Position numbers and translations under genes: made by a program. Below are positions 1-9,870 of a stretch of 41,413 nucleotides of DNA, in pieces. The DNA is taken from positions 1 through 41,413 of the forward strand of contig MPML01000042.1 of the NCBI GenBank assembly GCA_002238445.1, read 5' to 3'. Under the pieces are notes generated by a model. The model saw only the letters and a list, made by a program, of their open reading frames with translations, did no database searches and was not told where the DNA came from. Positions within the stretch are counted from its first letter, which is position 1, and every line of letters begins with the position of its first letter. The stretch comes from Caldilineaceae bacterium bin5 (lineage in GTDB: Bacteria; Chloroflexota; Anaerolineae; Caldilineales; Caldilineaceae).

Positions 1-14
1 TCAGGGGCTAGGGG

Positions 15-1328
15 TCAGGGGGTGGGTCGACGAGGGGGAGTTCGGCGATGGGGATGGTGGTTTCGACGAGGGGGGCGAAGATCCAGGCGATGGGTTCGGG
101 GGGCTGGGGCTGGGGGGGGGGGCCGACTTGGGTGCGGGCGGGGAGGGGCGGGGGGGGGCGGGGGGGGGGAGTTCGGCGATGGGGATGGTGGTTTCGACGA
201 GGGGGGCGAAGATCCAGGCGATGGTTTCGGGGAGCTGGACCTGGAGCCAGTCGCCGTTTTGGTTGCGGCCGAGAAGGGGCGCTTTGTCGTCCTGGTAGAG
301 GCCGCCGACGACGGGGAAGTCGGTGCCGGGGCCGGTGCGGAGGTTGGCGCCCTCGACGATGATGGTGATGGCAGGGCCGGTAATTTCGGGGGCGGCGGCG
401 GGCGGTGCGGGCGTGGTTTGGGGGGATGCGTCGCCGGTCGAGGCGGTGGCGGTCGAGGCGGCGGCGGTGGCGGTGAGGCGGTCAGTGACGGCGCTGATGG
501 ATTGCTGCGGTTTGCTGGCTTCGGCGATGAGGGTGGCGACGACGGCGGGTCCGAGCGATTCCTGGACAGTTTCGAGTTCGCTGGCGTCGCCGAAGACGCG
601 CCCTTGGGCGGCGGGGCCCCCGCCGGCGACGCCGGCGGCGAGGGAGGGGGCGAAACCGGCGGCACCGGGCGGGCCGCCGGGGGGGCGGGGGGCACCCAGC
701 CGGCGACGCCGTCGGCGAGGTAGGCGGCGAACCAGGCGCCATCGGCTGAACGGCCGGTGATGGTGAGGGTTGCGCCGACCTGGAGGGTGGCGGCAATGGG
801 GCCGGCAGGGGCGGCGTAGAGGAGACCGCCGCCGGAAAGGATGCCGAGCGCGGTGGAGCGGGAGAAAACTGCGAGGGAAACTGCGGGGGGAACGGCGGGG
901 GGAACGGCAGGGGGAACTGCAGGGGGAACTGCAGGGGAAACTGCGGGGGTGGGGGCTGTTTGGGTTTGTTGTTGGGCGAGGCGGGTGCGGAGGGATTCGG
1001 CAACCTGATTGGCGGCGGTAGCTGGCTGGGCGGGCGCGCTGAAGTCGGGTGTGGGCTGGTCGACGCGGGTGCCGAGCGGGAGGGGCGTGGGCTCGGACGG
1101 GCGGCGGCCGCAGGCGGCGGTAAGCATGATGAGGCAGAGTAGAAGGGCAGTGGTTAGTGGATAGGGGATTGTGGGGAAGGGCAGGGGAACTGCGGGGGAA
1201 GGGCAGGGGGAAGGGCGGGGGGGAGGGCTGGGGGGCAGGCCAGGGTTATTCATAGCGGAGGGCGTCGATGGGGGTGAGACGGGTGGGGGGGGGGGGGGGG
1301 GAGGGGGGGCGAGGCCAGGGTTATTCAT
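15..1328 (-). CDS. lipoprotein with SH3b-like domains, reading frame disrupted
   Basis: Last gene of a MacAB-like operon. The N-terminus has a hydrophobic stretch ending in a lipobox (LTAAC followed by GRR), so it should be a lipid-anchored extracytoplasmic protein. A Pro/Ala/Val repeat (PAVPPAV units, about 866-955) follows, then a first SH3b-like domain with the pattern LQVGATLTITG...GAWFAAY...VAGWVPP. Past the poly-C tracts near 660-690 this frame becomes low-complexity Pro/Ser sequence. A neighbouring minus-strand frame then encodes a convincing second SH3b domain (NLRTGPGTDFPVVGGLY, then GDWLQVQLPETIAWIF, about 370-190). One indel in a C-run would join the two. A second slip near 110-170 separates a repeated IAWIFAPLVETTIPIAELP end. 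The start at 1328 overlaps the permease stop (ATGAATAA); an in-frame ATG also lies at 1253. The frame breaks may be natural or assembly error. Confidence 0.55.
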   Translation of the reverse strand: MNNPGLAPPPPPPPPPVSPPSTPSAMNNPGLPPSPPPRPSPCPSPAVPLPFPTIPYPLTTALLLCLIMLTAACGRRPSEPTPLPLGTRVDQPTPDFSAPAQPATAANQVAESLRTRLAQQQTQTAPTPAVSPAVPPAVPPAVPPAVPPAVSLAVFSRSTALGILSGGGLLYAAPAGPIAATLQVGATLTITGRSADGAWFAAYLADGVAGWVPPAPPAARPVPPVSPPPSPPASPAGAPPPKGASSATPANSKLSRNRSDPPSSPPSSPKPANRSNPSAPSLTASPPPPPPRPPPPRPATHPPKPRPHRPPPPPKLPALPSPSSSRAPTSAPAPAPTSPSSAASTRTTKRPFSAATKTATGSRSSSPKPSPGSSPPSSKPPSPSPNSPPPPPPAPPRPHPSRPPPPAPAPRTHRLDLRPPRRNHHPHRRTPPRRPTP

Positions 1329-1359
1329 AGCGGAGGGCGTCGATGGGGTTGAGACGGCT
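1243..1359. repeat. tandem duplication of the permease-stop/lipoprotein-start junction
   Basis: About 43 bases at 1317-1359, holding the last codons of the permease gene and the overlapping ATG of the lipoprotein, occur again at 1243-1285 with one or two differences. The copies are 74-75 bases apart, so the duplicated ATG (1253) stays in frame with the first (1328). A G-rich run lies between the copies. Confidence 0.75.
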
Positions 1360-2568
1360 GGCGCGGTAGGCGGGATAGATGCCGAAGAAGAGGCCGACGG
1401 CCATGGAGAAGAGGATGGCGATGGCGATGGCGTCGATGCCGACGACGGCGCTGAAGTCGGGGACGAAGGAGGTGGCTGCGACTGCGCCGCCGGCGCCGAG
1501 GGCGATGCCGAGCATGCCGCCGATGAGGGAGAGGGTTACGGCTTCGATAAGGAACTGGCTGAGGACGTTGCGGCGTTTGGCGCCGACGGCTTTGCGGAGC
1601 CCGATTTCGCGGGTTCGTTCGGTTACGCTGACGAGCATGATGTTCATGATGCCGATGCCGCCGACGACGAGGCTGATAAAGGCGATGGCGCTGAGGAAGA
1701 GGGTCATGGCGCTGAGGATGTCGCCGAAGATGGAGATGAGGTCGGACTGGTTGATGATGACGAAGTCGTCTTCGCCCTGGAAGGCGATATTGTGGCGTTC
1801 GCGCAGGAGTTCGGAGATCTGTTCCTGGGCTTCGTCCATGCGATCTTCGGAGACGACGGAGGCGTAGATGAGGTTGACTTCGTAGTCGCCGCTGACGGTG
1901 CGGCGGCGGAAGAGGCGGTCCTGGACGGTGGTGAGGGGGATGAAGATCATTTCGTCGAGGTTGGCGCCGCCCATGCCGGCGCCGCGTTCTTCCATGACGC
2001 CGATGACGCGGAAGGTAATGTTATTGACGCGGACGGTCTGGTCGAGCGGGTCTTCGTATGGTTCGAAGAGGCGGCCGAAGACGTCGGAGCCGATGACGAC
2101 GACGCGGCTGCGCTCTTCGACGTCGGTATCGTTGAGGAAGACGCCGATGGCGGCATCGCCGGAAAGGGCATCCTGGTAGCTGGCGGTAACGCCGCTGACG
2201 GAGACGTCCATGTCACTGCTGCCGCGGGAGATGAGGGCGTTGCCGCGCACTTCGGGGGCGACGGCGATGACATCGGGCACGCGCAGGGGGTTGTTGATGG
2301 CGTGGCTGTCGGTGAGGGTGAGGATGCCCCTTTCTCTACCGCGTTCGCTGGGAGGACCGTCGCTGAGCTGGCCGGGGAAGACGTAGAGCAGGTTGGTGCC
2401 GAGGCTGGTGAACTGCTCGACGAAGAATTTTTCGACGCCGCGGCCGATGCTCATGAGGGCGATGACGGCGCTGACACCGATGATGATGCCGAGCATGGTG
2501 AGGATGGAGCGCAGTTTGTTGGCTGCGAGGGCGAGCATGGCGACGCGGACGGATTCGTAGAAGGACAT
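1321..2568 (-). CDS. MacB/FtsX-type ABC transporter permease
   Basis: Inner-membrane permease of about 415 residues with the MacB_PCD plus FtsX layout. The N-terminus (NKLRSILTMLGIIIGVSAVI) is the typical first membrane helix of this family. A long extracytoplasmic domain follows, from about residue 45 to 275. Three C-terminal helices carry the FtsX core: the LVVGGIGIMNIMLVSVTERT segment, REIGLRKAVGA, and the end NPIDALRYE. Full length for the family. It starts 18 bases after the ATPase gene and its stop overlaps the start of the next gene, so the ATPase, permease and lipoprotein should be cotranscribed. The likely role is a mechanotransmission-type exporter or lipoprotein/antimicrobial extrusion system with the upstream adaptor; substrate unknown. 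Confidence 0.93.
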   Translation of the reverse strand: MSFYESVRVAMLALAANKLRSILTMLGIIIGVSAVIALMSIGRGVEKFFVEQFTSLGTNLLYVFPGQLSDGPPSERGRERGILTLTDSHAINNPLRVPDVIAVAPEVRGNALISRGSSDMDVSVSGVTASYQDALSGDAAIGVFLNDTDVEERSRVVVIGSDVFGRLFEPYEDPLDQTVRVNNITFRVIGVMEERGAGMGGANLDEMIFIPLTTVQDRLFRRRTVSGDYEVNLIYASVVSEDRMDEAQEQISELLRERHNIAFQGEDDFVIINQSDLISIFGDILSAMTLFLSAIAFISLVVGGIGIMNIMLVSVTERTREIGLRKAVGAKRRNVLSQFLIEAVTLSLIGGMLGIALGAGGAVAATSFVPDFSAVVGIDAIAIAILFSMAVGLFFGIYPAYRASRLNPIDALRYE

Positions 2569-2586
2569 GAGGGCAGTTTTTAGTTT

Positions 2587-3417
2587 TTAGTTTTCAGTTT
2601 TTAGTTGCACGTTACTGGCGGCTGGCTGTTGTGGCGGCGGTTCGGGTTCGGTGGTGTGGTTGCGTTCGTCGAGTTCGATGCGGCCGTCGCGGAAGTGGAC
2701 GACGCGGCTGCAGTATTGGGCGATTTCGGGGTCGTGGGTGACGAAGACGATGGTGATGCCCTGTTCGCGGTTGAGGCGCTGGAGGAGGTCCATGATTTCG
2801 TCGCTGGTTTTGGAGTCGAGATTGCCGGTGGGTTCGTCGGCCAGGATGAGTTTGGGCCGATTGATAAGGGCACGGGCGATGGCGACGCGCTGTTGCTGGC
2901 CACCGGAGAGTTCGTTTGGTTTGTGGTCGCGACGGTCGTCGAGGCCGACGAGCTGGAGGGCCTGGGCGGCGCGCTGATGGCGTTGGCGGCCGCTGAGGCC
3001 GGCGTAGAGGAGGGGGAGCTCGACGTTGGCCTGGGCGGTGGTGCGAGGGAGGAGGTTGAAGCTCTGGAAGACGAAGCCGATCTTGAGGCTGCGGATTTCG
3101 GCGAGGTTGTTGTCGTCGAGGGCGCTGACGTCGGTACCGTCGAGGCGGTAGAGGCCGGAGGTAGGGACGTCGAGGCAGCCGATGATGTTCATTAGGGTGG
3201 ATTTGCCGCTGCCGCTGGGGCCCATGATGGCGACCATTTCGCCGAGTTGGATGTTGAGGTCGACGCCGCGGAGGGCGCGTACTTCCATGTCGCCCATTTT
3301 GTATGTTTTGGTGAGGTCGATGGCTTCGATGACGGGACGGGCGTTGTCGGGGGGCTCGGAGCCGTTGGGGCTTTGGAGGGCGGTTTTTAGTTTTTGGTTT
3401 TTAGTTTTTAGTGACAC
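2587..3417 (-). CDS. MacB/LolD-type ABC transporter ATP-binding protein
   Basis: Cytoplasmic ATPase partner of the permease just downstream. It shows Walker [10 protein letters not shown] (about residues 66-74), the signature LSGGQQQR, Walker [13 protein letters not shown] and the switch histidine in FVTHD. The motif order and the core [16 protein letters not shown] are typical of the MacB/LolD subfamily. Core length is normal, but both ends look repeat-derived: the first residues ([11 protein letters not shown]) and the last (SNVQLKTEN) are translations of the simple TTTTAGTTTTTAG-type repeat that brackets the gene at about 2578-2606 and 3385-3412. The true start could be an alternative codon nearer PVIEAIDL. 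Confidence 0.93.
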   Translation of the reverse strand: MSLKTKNQKLKTALQSPNGSEPPDNARPVIEAIDLTKTYKMGDMEVRALRGVDLNIQLGEMVAIMGPSGSGKSTLMNIIGCLDVPTSGLYRLDGTDVSALDDNNLAEIRSLKIGFVFQSFNLLPRTTAQANVELPLLYAGLSGRQRHQRAAQALQLVGLDDRRDHKPNELSGGQQQRVAIARALINRPKLILADEPTGNLDSKTSDEIMDLLQRLNREQGITIVFVTHDPEIAQYCSRVVHFRDGRIELDERNHTTEPEPPPQQPAASNVQLKTEN

Positions 3418-3429
3418 CGTTTGTACTCG

Positions 3430-3815
3430 GTTGGTGGTTTGTCCACTAAGGGCCGCTTCGACTTCTTTTTGTCCACGAAGGGCAACTTCAACTTCTTTTT
3501 CCGCTAAGGGCCGCTAAGGACCACGAAGAAGGTCAAGGGCAACTGCAGGAAGGGCAACTGCAGTAGGTCAAGGGCAACTTCAACTTCCTTTTTGTCCGAA
3601 CACCTTAACACCTTTTTGTCCACGGAGGACACGGAGGGCCACGGAGAAGGTCAAGGGCAACTGCAGGAAAGGCAACTGCAGTAGGTCAAGGGCAACTTCA
3701 ACTTCCTTTTTGTCTGCGAAGGGCCGCTAAGGACCGCGAAGGGCCACGAAGAAGGTCAAGGGCAACTGCAGGAAGGGCAACTGCAGTAGGTCAAGGGCAA
3801 TTGCTATTTTTTTTT
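3430..3815. repeat. interspersed repeat cluster (CACGAAGGGCC / GGGCAACTGCAG type)
   Basis: The 454-base gap between adaptor and ATPase genes has no credible gene. It is built from two alternating modules. One is TTTTTGTCC followed by units such as CCACGAAGGGCCGC or CACGGAGGACACGGAGG. The other is AAGGTCAAGGGCAACTGCAG, then GGAAGGGCAACTGCAG, then AACTTCAACTTC. Three copies of the second module are seen here. The same modules recur at about 5640-6250, 9370-9400, 11268-11325, 18550-19035 and 33618-34045. Confidence 0.85.
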
Positions 3816-3871
3816 TGTAGATGACGGGCCGGGTAGGGCCGCTGCTAGGACACCTTTTTTGGATGGGGCGG

Positions 3872-5347
3872 CTAGTTGCCGCCGAAGATTGCGCTGCGTA
3901 GTTGGTCTTCGCTGCTGGTGCGGATGAGTGCTATTTGGTCGGCGTCGGTCAGGCCGGCGAGGATCTGGGTGAAGCGGTCGTTGCGCAGGCCCATTTCGAT
4001 TTCCTGGAGGGTGGGAACTTCGTTGATGATTCTCTGGACGAAGGCGCGGCCGGATTCGCGGTCGAGCTGGATGTAACGATTGGGGACGAGGAGGATGTTG
4101 TCGACCTGGGCGGTGGTGATGATGGCGGTGGCGCTCATGCCGGCGCGCAGCTGGGCGTCGGTGGTTTCGGGCACGATTTCGACTTCGTAGGCGACAACGC
4201 CGCCGACGTCGCGGGCGGTGGGTGAAACTTTGGTGACCTGGCCGGTGATATCGGCGTCGGGCAGGGCGTCGAGGCTGAGGCGCACGGTCTGGCCGATCTG
4301 GACCTGGCGAACGTCGATTTCGTCGACGAGGACGGTCATGTGAAAGCTGACGAGGTCGGTAAGGACGATGGCGGGGAGGGCGCTGCCACCGTAGAGCTCG
4401 CCCTGGCGCAGGTTGACCTGGCTGACGACGCTGTTGATGGGGGCGTAGAGCATGGAGTTGTTGAGTGAGACTTCGGCTTGCAGTTTGCTGAGCTCGGCCT
4501 GGCGGACCTGGGCGCGGGAGATTTCGAGGTCCTCGACGTCGGGGCCGGCGATGAGGGCGTTGAGGCCGTCCTGGGCGACGAGCAGGTTGCTGCGAGCCTG
4601 GCGGACGCCGAGCTCGGCCTGGGCGATCTGGGCGAGGGCGGCGGCGATTTGGGCTTGGTCGGCGCCCTGTTGGGTGAGGGCGAGCTGGGCCTGGGCGACT
4701 TCGTAGGTGATGGTGTTTTGCTCGAGCTGGATTGCCTGAGGCATGGCGCCGGCGTCGGGGAGGTGCTTGATGTCGTCGTAGTTGCTCTGGGCCTGGCGGA
4801 CGTTGACGGCGGCCTGGCGGAGCTGGGCTTCCTGAACGGCGAGCTCTTCGGCGGAGGCGCCGGCCACGAGCTGGCGATAGCTGGCCTGGGCGCTGGCGAG
4901 AGCGGCTTCGGCGCTGGCGACGCTGGCCTGGGCGACGGTTACGTTGGCCTGGGCGGCGATGATATCGGAATCGGAGGGCGGCTTTTCGAGTTTTTCGAGC
5001 TGGGCACGGCTGATTTGGAGTGAGACGTCGGCCTGTTCGAGGGCCAGTGAGGCGTCGGTGACATCAAGTTGGGCGAGGAGCTGGCCGGCCTCGACGGGCT
5101 GGCCGACGGATACGAGCACTTGCTCGACGCGGCCGCTGGAACGGAAGGAGAGCGCGACTTCGGCTTCGGGTTCGATGCTGCCGGTTGCGCTGACGGTGCT
5201 ACTGATAGAGCCGCGCTCGACTGTGGCGGTCTCGTAGCTGGGCTGTTCGTCGAGAGCGGCGCGGCTTTCCTGGAAGCGTTGAAAGCCGAACCAGCCGGCG
5301 GCGCCGATTGCGGCTATTACGATGACTGCAATCAACAACTTCTTCAT
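3872..5347 (-). CDS. MacA/HlyD-type periplasmic adaptor (membrane fusion protein)
   Basis: Membrane fusion protein of 491 residues, the extracytoplasmic partner of the MacB-like ATPase and permease encoded next. An N-terminal signal anchor (KKLLIAVIVIAAIGAAGWFG, about 2-21) is followed by the first lipoyl half-motif (SGRVEQVLVSVGQPVEAGQL, about 70-90). A long Ala/Gln-rich helical hairpin with heptad character spans about 100-300. The second lipoyl half (LYAPINSVVSQVNLRQGELY) comes next, then beta-barrel and membrane-proximal domains (VSPTARDVGGVVAYEVEI; LRAGMSATAII). The hairpin is long for this family and may have arisen by internal repetition. It starts the operon; a 454-base repeat-filled gap separates it from the ATPase gene, so full cotranscription is likely but not certain. 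Confidence 0.93.
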   Translation of the reverse strand: MKKLLIAVIVIAAIGAAGWFGFQRFQESRAALDEQPSYETATVERGSISSTVSATGSIEPEAEVALSFRSSGRVEQVLVSVGQPVEAGQLLAQLDVTDASLALEQADVSLQISRAQLEKLEKPPSDSDIIAAQANVTVAQASVASAEAALASAQASYRQLVAGASAEELAVQEAQLRQAAVNVRQAQSNYDDIKHLPDAGAMPQAIQLEQNTITYEVAQAQLALTQQGADQAQIAAALAQIAQAELGVRQARSNLLVAQDGLNALIAGPDVEDLEISRAQVRQAELSKLQAEVSLNNSMLYAPINSVVSQVNLRQGELYGGSALPAIVLTDLVSFHMTVLVDEIDVRQVQIGQTVRLSLDALPDADITGQVTKVSPTARDVGGVVAYEVEIVPETTDAQLRAGMSATAIITTAQVDNILLVPNRYIQLDRESGRAFVQRIINEVPTLQEIEMGLRNDRFTQILAGLTDADQIALIRTSSEDQLRSAIFGGN

Positions 5348-6414
5348 CTGTTCTCATCCCCGGCGTTCCGGTACTTGTGACATGCTGATGGTGAAAGGGC
5401 TGACAGGGCAATTATAGTGCCGTTTCGCGATGCGCGCGAATAGTACTGGTGTCTGACGGGACAACCATGCGTTCGCCGGCCCTCTATATACATTACGGCA
5501 TTTGGAGACGGATGTTTCGCGTTTGAGAGGGCCGACGTATGCCAGTGTACCGCCGGTGGATGAAAAGCTCTGTAATGCAATCCCCAATTGCTGTGTCGCG
5601 ATGGGGTTGGGGGAAGAGGGGTCTCTTTGTTTGAGGCACGGGGGGAACTGGTCTTTTGTCCGCGGAGGGGCGCGGAGAACACCTTAACACCTTTTTGTCC
5701 ACGGAGGACACGGAGGACCACGGAGAAGGTCAAGGGCAACTGCAGGAAAGGCAACTGCAGATGGTCGACGGCAACTTCAACTTCCTTTTGTCCGCGGAGG
5801 GACGCGGAGGGGCGCGGAGAACACCTTAACACCTTTTTGTCCACGGAGGACACGGAGGACCACGGAGAAGGTCAAGGGCAACTGCAGGAAAGGCAACTGC
5901 AGAAGGTCAACGGCAACTTCTACTTCTTTTGTCCACGGAGGACACGGAGAACTTCTTTACACCTTAACGTCTTTTTGTCCACGAAGGGCCGCGAAGGACC
6001 ACGAAGGGCCGCGAAGAAGGTCAAGGGCAACTGCAGGAAAGGCAACTGCAGAAGGTCAAGGGCAATTTCTACTTCTTTTGTCCACGGAGGACACGGAGAA
6101 CTTCTTTACACCTTAACGTCTTTTTGTCCACGAAGGGCCACGAAGGACCACGAAGGGCCACGAAGAAGGTCAAGGGCAACTGCAGGAAGGGCAACTGCAG
6201 GAGGTCAACGGCAACTTCTGCTTCTTTTGTCCACGGAGGGCGCGGAGAACACGCTTTGCAGCGCTGGTTCTCTCGGTGCGTTGGGGTATTGGTGGGCGGT
6301 GGTTCGGCGTGGGCGAGGGCCGACTTGTCAGTGTAGCGCCGTTGGATGAAAAGCTCTTTAAGGCAATCCCCACGTGTTATGTGATGATGGGGCCATTGAA
6401 AGGGAAGGCGCCGA
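5348..6414. repeat. gene-free 1.07-kb region dominated by interspersed repeats
   Basis: No credible gene. The centre (about 5640-6250) carries four or five copies of the composite repeat seen at 3430: TTTTTGTCC, CACGGAGGACACGGAG or CACGAAGGGCC units, then GGTCAAGGGCAACTGCAGGA and GGCAACTGCAG. The cluster is bracketed by a diverged direct repeat of about 80 bases at 5525-5606 and 6311-6391, sharing GGATGAAAAGCTCT and GCAATCCCCA. The left part, 5348-5520, should hold the promoter of the adaptor gene, but I see no clear sigma-70 boxes. Confidence 0.8.
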
Positions 6415-7917
6415 TTACGGCACAGCGTCAGCCTCCTCCGACCAGGGGCCCTCCGTACCGTCGATCACGGCTCTGACGCGGAAGTAGTAGGTGTTACCAG
6501 CCGTAAGTCCGGTATGGGAATAGGAGGTGGTACCAGATGACAGTGTTCCGCCGATGCGTTCCCACTCGGACTGGCCCGGGGTCCAGACAATGAGCTGGTA
6601 GCTGTCGGCACCGGTCACTTTGCTCCAACTGAGATCGATGCCTTGGGCGGAGGCGGTCGCGACCAGACCCGGCATGAATGAGGCGCCCGGGACGGCACTG
6701 GGGGAATTCGACCATGTGCCCTCTGTATCGTTGACGACGGCGCTGACCCTGTAGTAGTAGGTTTGCCCGGCGGAAAGCCCAGTGTGGGTGTAGGAGGTAG
6801 TATCGGCGGAAAGGGGATCGCCAATGCGTACCCAAGCATTTTGGGCGTCGGTCCAGACGATGAGTATGTGGCTGCCAACGCCGGGAACGGCAGTCCAGCT
6901 CAGCTTGACCTGGCCGACGGCGGTGGCGGCGGTCAGCGTCGGTGCGGGCGGTGCGGCGGGGATATCGCTAACCGATTCGGTCCAGGCGCCTTCAATGTCG
7001 TGGATCACTGCAGCGACCCGATAGTAGTAGGTCCTTCCAGCGATGAGACCGGTGTGGGTGTAGGAGGTGGTATCGGCGGAAAGGGGATCGCCGATGCGTT
7101 GCCAGGCGGTCTGGCCGTCGGTCCAGCTGATAAGCCGGTAGCTTTCGGCGTCGGAGACGGCGGTCCAGCTCAGCTCTATCTGACCGGTAGCGGCGGTGGC
7201 GGAGAGATCGGGGGCGGCAGGGCGGACGGGGATTTCGCTGACGGAGTCGGACCAATCGCCCTCTGTGCCGTCGATGACTGCTCTGACGCGGTAGTGGTAG
7301 GTGCTGAGTTCGGTCAGCCCGGAGTGGGTATAGGAGGTGATGGTGCCAGTGATGGGGTCGCCGATGCGTTCCCAGTCAGTGAGGCCGTCTGTCCAGACGA
7401 TGAGCTGGTAGTTGTCAGCGCTTGCCACACTTGTCCAGCCAAGTTCGATACGGCCGGCGGTGGCGTTCGCCTCCAGCGTTGGAACGTAAGAAACGGTGGC
7501 TTCGACGTTGCCGGACCAAGCGCTCTTTGTGCCGGCGACGGGCACGGCGCGGCCGGTGTAGCTGTATGTATCCCCTGAGGTAAGCCCGGCGTGGGTAAGG
7601 GAGGTAACATTATGCGTCAGGGAGCCATCATCGAGCCGCTCCCAGGCGGCTTCGCCTTGCCGAGCCCAGATTTCGTAGGTGACGGCGCCCACGACGGGCG
7701 CCCAACTGATGGTGATGCGGTCAGAACCGGCCGATGCGACGAGGACGGGCGCGGCAAGACCAACGGATTCATCCGACGATTGGAAAGAGGGGGTTCCTGT
7801 CCCGGATTGGGGGAAGGAGATGTTAAGCTGGCTGGAAGGGCGGGCGAAGAAGATGGCCGCGAACAGGGCGGAAAGGACGAGCGCACTGAGTGAGATTATT
7901 CGTATCATGTGTTTCAT
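6415..7917 (-). CDS. secreted protein with five fibronectin type III repeats
   Basis: Predicted extracellular protein of 500 residues. An N-terminal hydrophobic signal or anchor (MIRIISLSALVLSALFAAIF) is followed by a short linker and five FN3-like domains of about 90 residues each (about 55-143, 146-234, 236-324, 326-414 and 416-500). Each has the pattern (I/V)xLSWTxVxxAxSYxLIxWT, WxRIGDPLSxxTTSYTHTGL, then TYYYRVxAVxxxxEGxWS. Repeats 2-5 are close to one another at DNA level; repeat 1 is more diverged. There is no enzymatic domain. I chose the ATG at 7917, just before the signal sequence; upstream in-frame residues (to 8124) look non-coding. No good Shine-Dalgarno is visible. Likely role: adhesion or surface display (inference). 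Confidence 0.85.
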   Translation of the reverse strand: MKHMIRIISLSALVLSALFAAIFFARPSSQLNISFPQSGTGTPSFQSSDESVGLAAPVLVASAGSDRITISWAPVVGAVTYEIWARQGEAAWERLDDGSLTHNVTSLTHAGLTSGDTYSYTGRAVPVAGTKSAWSGNVEATVSYVPTLEANATAGRIELGWTSVASADNYQLIVWTDGLTDWERIGDPITGTITSYTHSGLTELSTYHYRVRAVIDGTEGDWSDSVSEIPVRPAAPDLSATAATGQIELSWTAVSDAESYRLISWTDGQTAWQRIGDPLSADTTSYTHTGLIAGRTYYYRVAAVIHDIEGAWTESVSDIPAAPPAPTLTAATAVGQVKLSWTAVPGVGSHILIVWTDAQNAWVRIGDPLSADTTSYTHTGLSAGQTYYYRVSAVVNDTEGTWSNSPSAVPGASFMPGLVATASAQGIDLSWSKVTGADSYQLIVWTPGQSEWERIGGTLSSGTTSYSHTGLTAGNTYYFRVRAVIDGTEGPWSEEADAVP

Positions 7918-8210
7918 AGTGTGTACACGTAGTCCCTTTTGTCCACTATCTGTAATGATTTGCGCCTTGGGGGAAAGGCAAGGCGGGCTCGTTGTCTTCG
8001 GAGTAAAGGCGCTGCCGCGCCGGTCCGGCTGGCATATTGTCCGCCACACAGATTTCCGGCTGCGAAGCCGGGCCCGGCAACCCTCCTGACGAAGGAGGGA
8101 AGCGGGCAGACGGTCATGGTTCAACTATACACAAGAGGAGGGGCTGCTTGCAACGGTTTTTGGCATACCGGCAGCGGTTCATAGCCCGTTCGGACACAGA
8201 TCGTACCGGT
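7918..8210. other. intergenic region with two GC-rich hairpins
   Basis: No gene seen. Two adjacent palindromes lie at 8067-8078 (GCCGGGCCCGGC) and 8081-8099 (CCCTCC, 7-base loop, GGAGGG). They lie between the dehydrogenase stop and the FN3 gene start, without a T-tract, so they are not a standard intrinsic terminator. Confidence 0.5.
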
Positions 8211-9098
<888 letters not shown>

Positions 9099-9870
9099 CC
9101 TGTAGTTCCTCCTATCGTGATCGTTGCGAAGATATTGGTCGCGGACTATCCATGATACGCCTGTCGCCGGAATATGACAAAACGGTGGTAAAGGGGGGTG
9201 GATTCCAGATTTTTGGACAGCTGCGGTCTGAATCAGGAGTAGTCAGTTCTTCGTTATTGGGTTCGGTTGACATTTTGGGAAGGCTGTTCAGATTTCAACA
9301 AGAACGGAATGCCTGCAGGCCTGATAGGGATGTTTCTCGCTTGACTGTTGAAGTAGACAAAACCATTTGATCCGCGGAGGACGCGGAGGGGCGCGGAGAA
9401 CGAACGGCAGTTTTTGGTAGTCAGTTTTTGGTTTTTAGTGGAACACCGGTGATTCGTGGCCGGTGGTCGGTGGGTTGAGGCGCCAAGTGGGGGAATAGAC
9501 ACTTTTGTCTAGACACGATGCTGGGGAAGAATAAACACGGTGGCTAGCCAGAGGGGGGCGTTGCGGGGGCGCAGCCCCTGCACAAGGGAGGGCCGAAGGC
9601 CCGAACGCCCGGAACTGCAATTTTTTTTGTAGCCAGTTTCTAGTTTTCAGTGGAACACCGGTGATTAGTGGTCGGTGGGTTGAGGCGGCAAGTGGGGGAG
9701 TAGCTACTATATATATAGAAAGGTTGAAAGGTTGAAGGATAGAATGATGTAGAGGAGGAGGCCGGCGGGAGAATGTGGGGAACATAGGGCGTAGAGGCGT
9801 CGTCTACTTATCATGACACCGCCAAGAAAATCTTTCAGACGGGCGGGCAATTAAAAGGAGACTTAGAGTA
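9099..9870. repeat. gene-free region with several repeat types
   Basis: No credible gene. It contains one short CGCGGAGGACGCGGAGGGGCGCG unit (about 9372-9400) and TTTTTAGT-type simple repeats (about 9415-9440 and 9620-9650). A direct repeat of about 55-65 bases lies at 9437-9500 and 9648-9702 (GGAACACCGGTGATT, GGTCGGTGGGTTGAGGCG). A 58-base palindromic element (9553-9610) sits between its two copies. The last 170 bases should hold the promoter for the plus-strand gene at 9871, but no clear boxes are visible. Confidence 0.7.
9553..9610. repeat. 58-bp multi-hairpin repeat, copy 1
   Basis: GGGGGGCGTTGCGGGGGCGC continues through two inner hairpins, GGGGC-GCA-GCCCC and GGGCC-GAA-GGCCC, and closes with AACGCCC, which pairs with GGGCGTT at the start. 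A copy identical at 56 of 58 positions lies at 34371-34428. The structure resembles a small REP/BIME-type or folded-RNA element. Confidence 0.8.

Noticed and set aside
22..723. Long plus-strand Gly/Arg-rich frame
   Set aside because: Antisense shadow of the SH3b lipoprotein; low complexity caused by G-rich sequence.
1171..2583. 470-residue plus-strand frame opposite the permease
   Set aside because: Acidic Asp/Gly/Glu translation typical of the complement of a GC-rich coding strand; the permease on the other strand is unmistakable.
5588..6349. 253-residue plus-strand frame (TEDTEDHGE, RRTRRT...)
   Set aside because: Translation of interspersed DNA repeats; no ribosome site, no domain.
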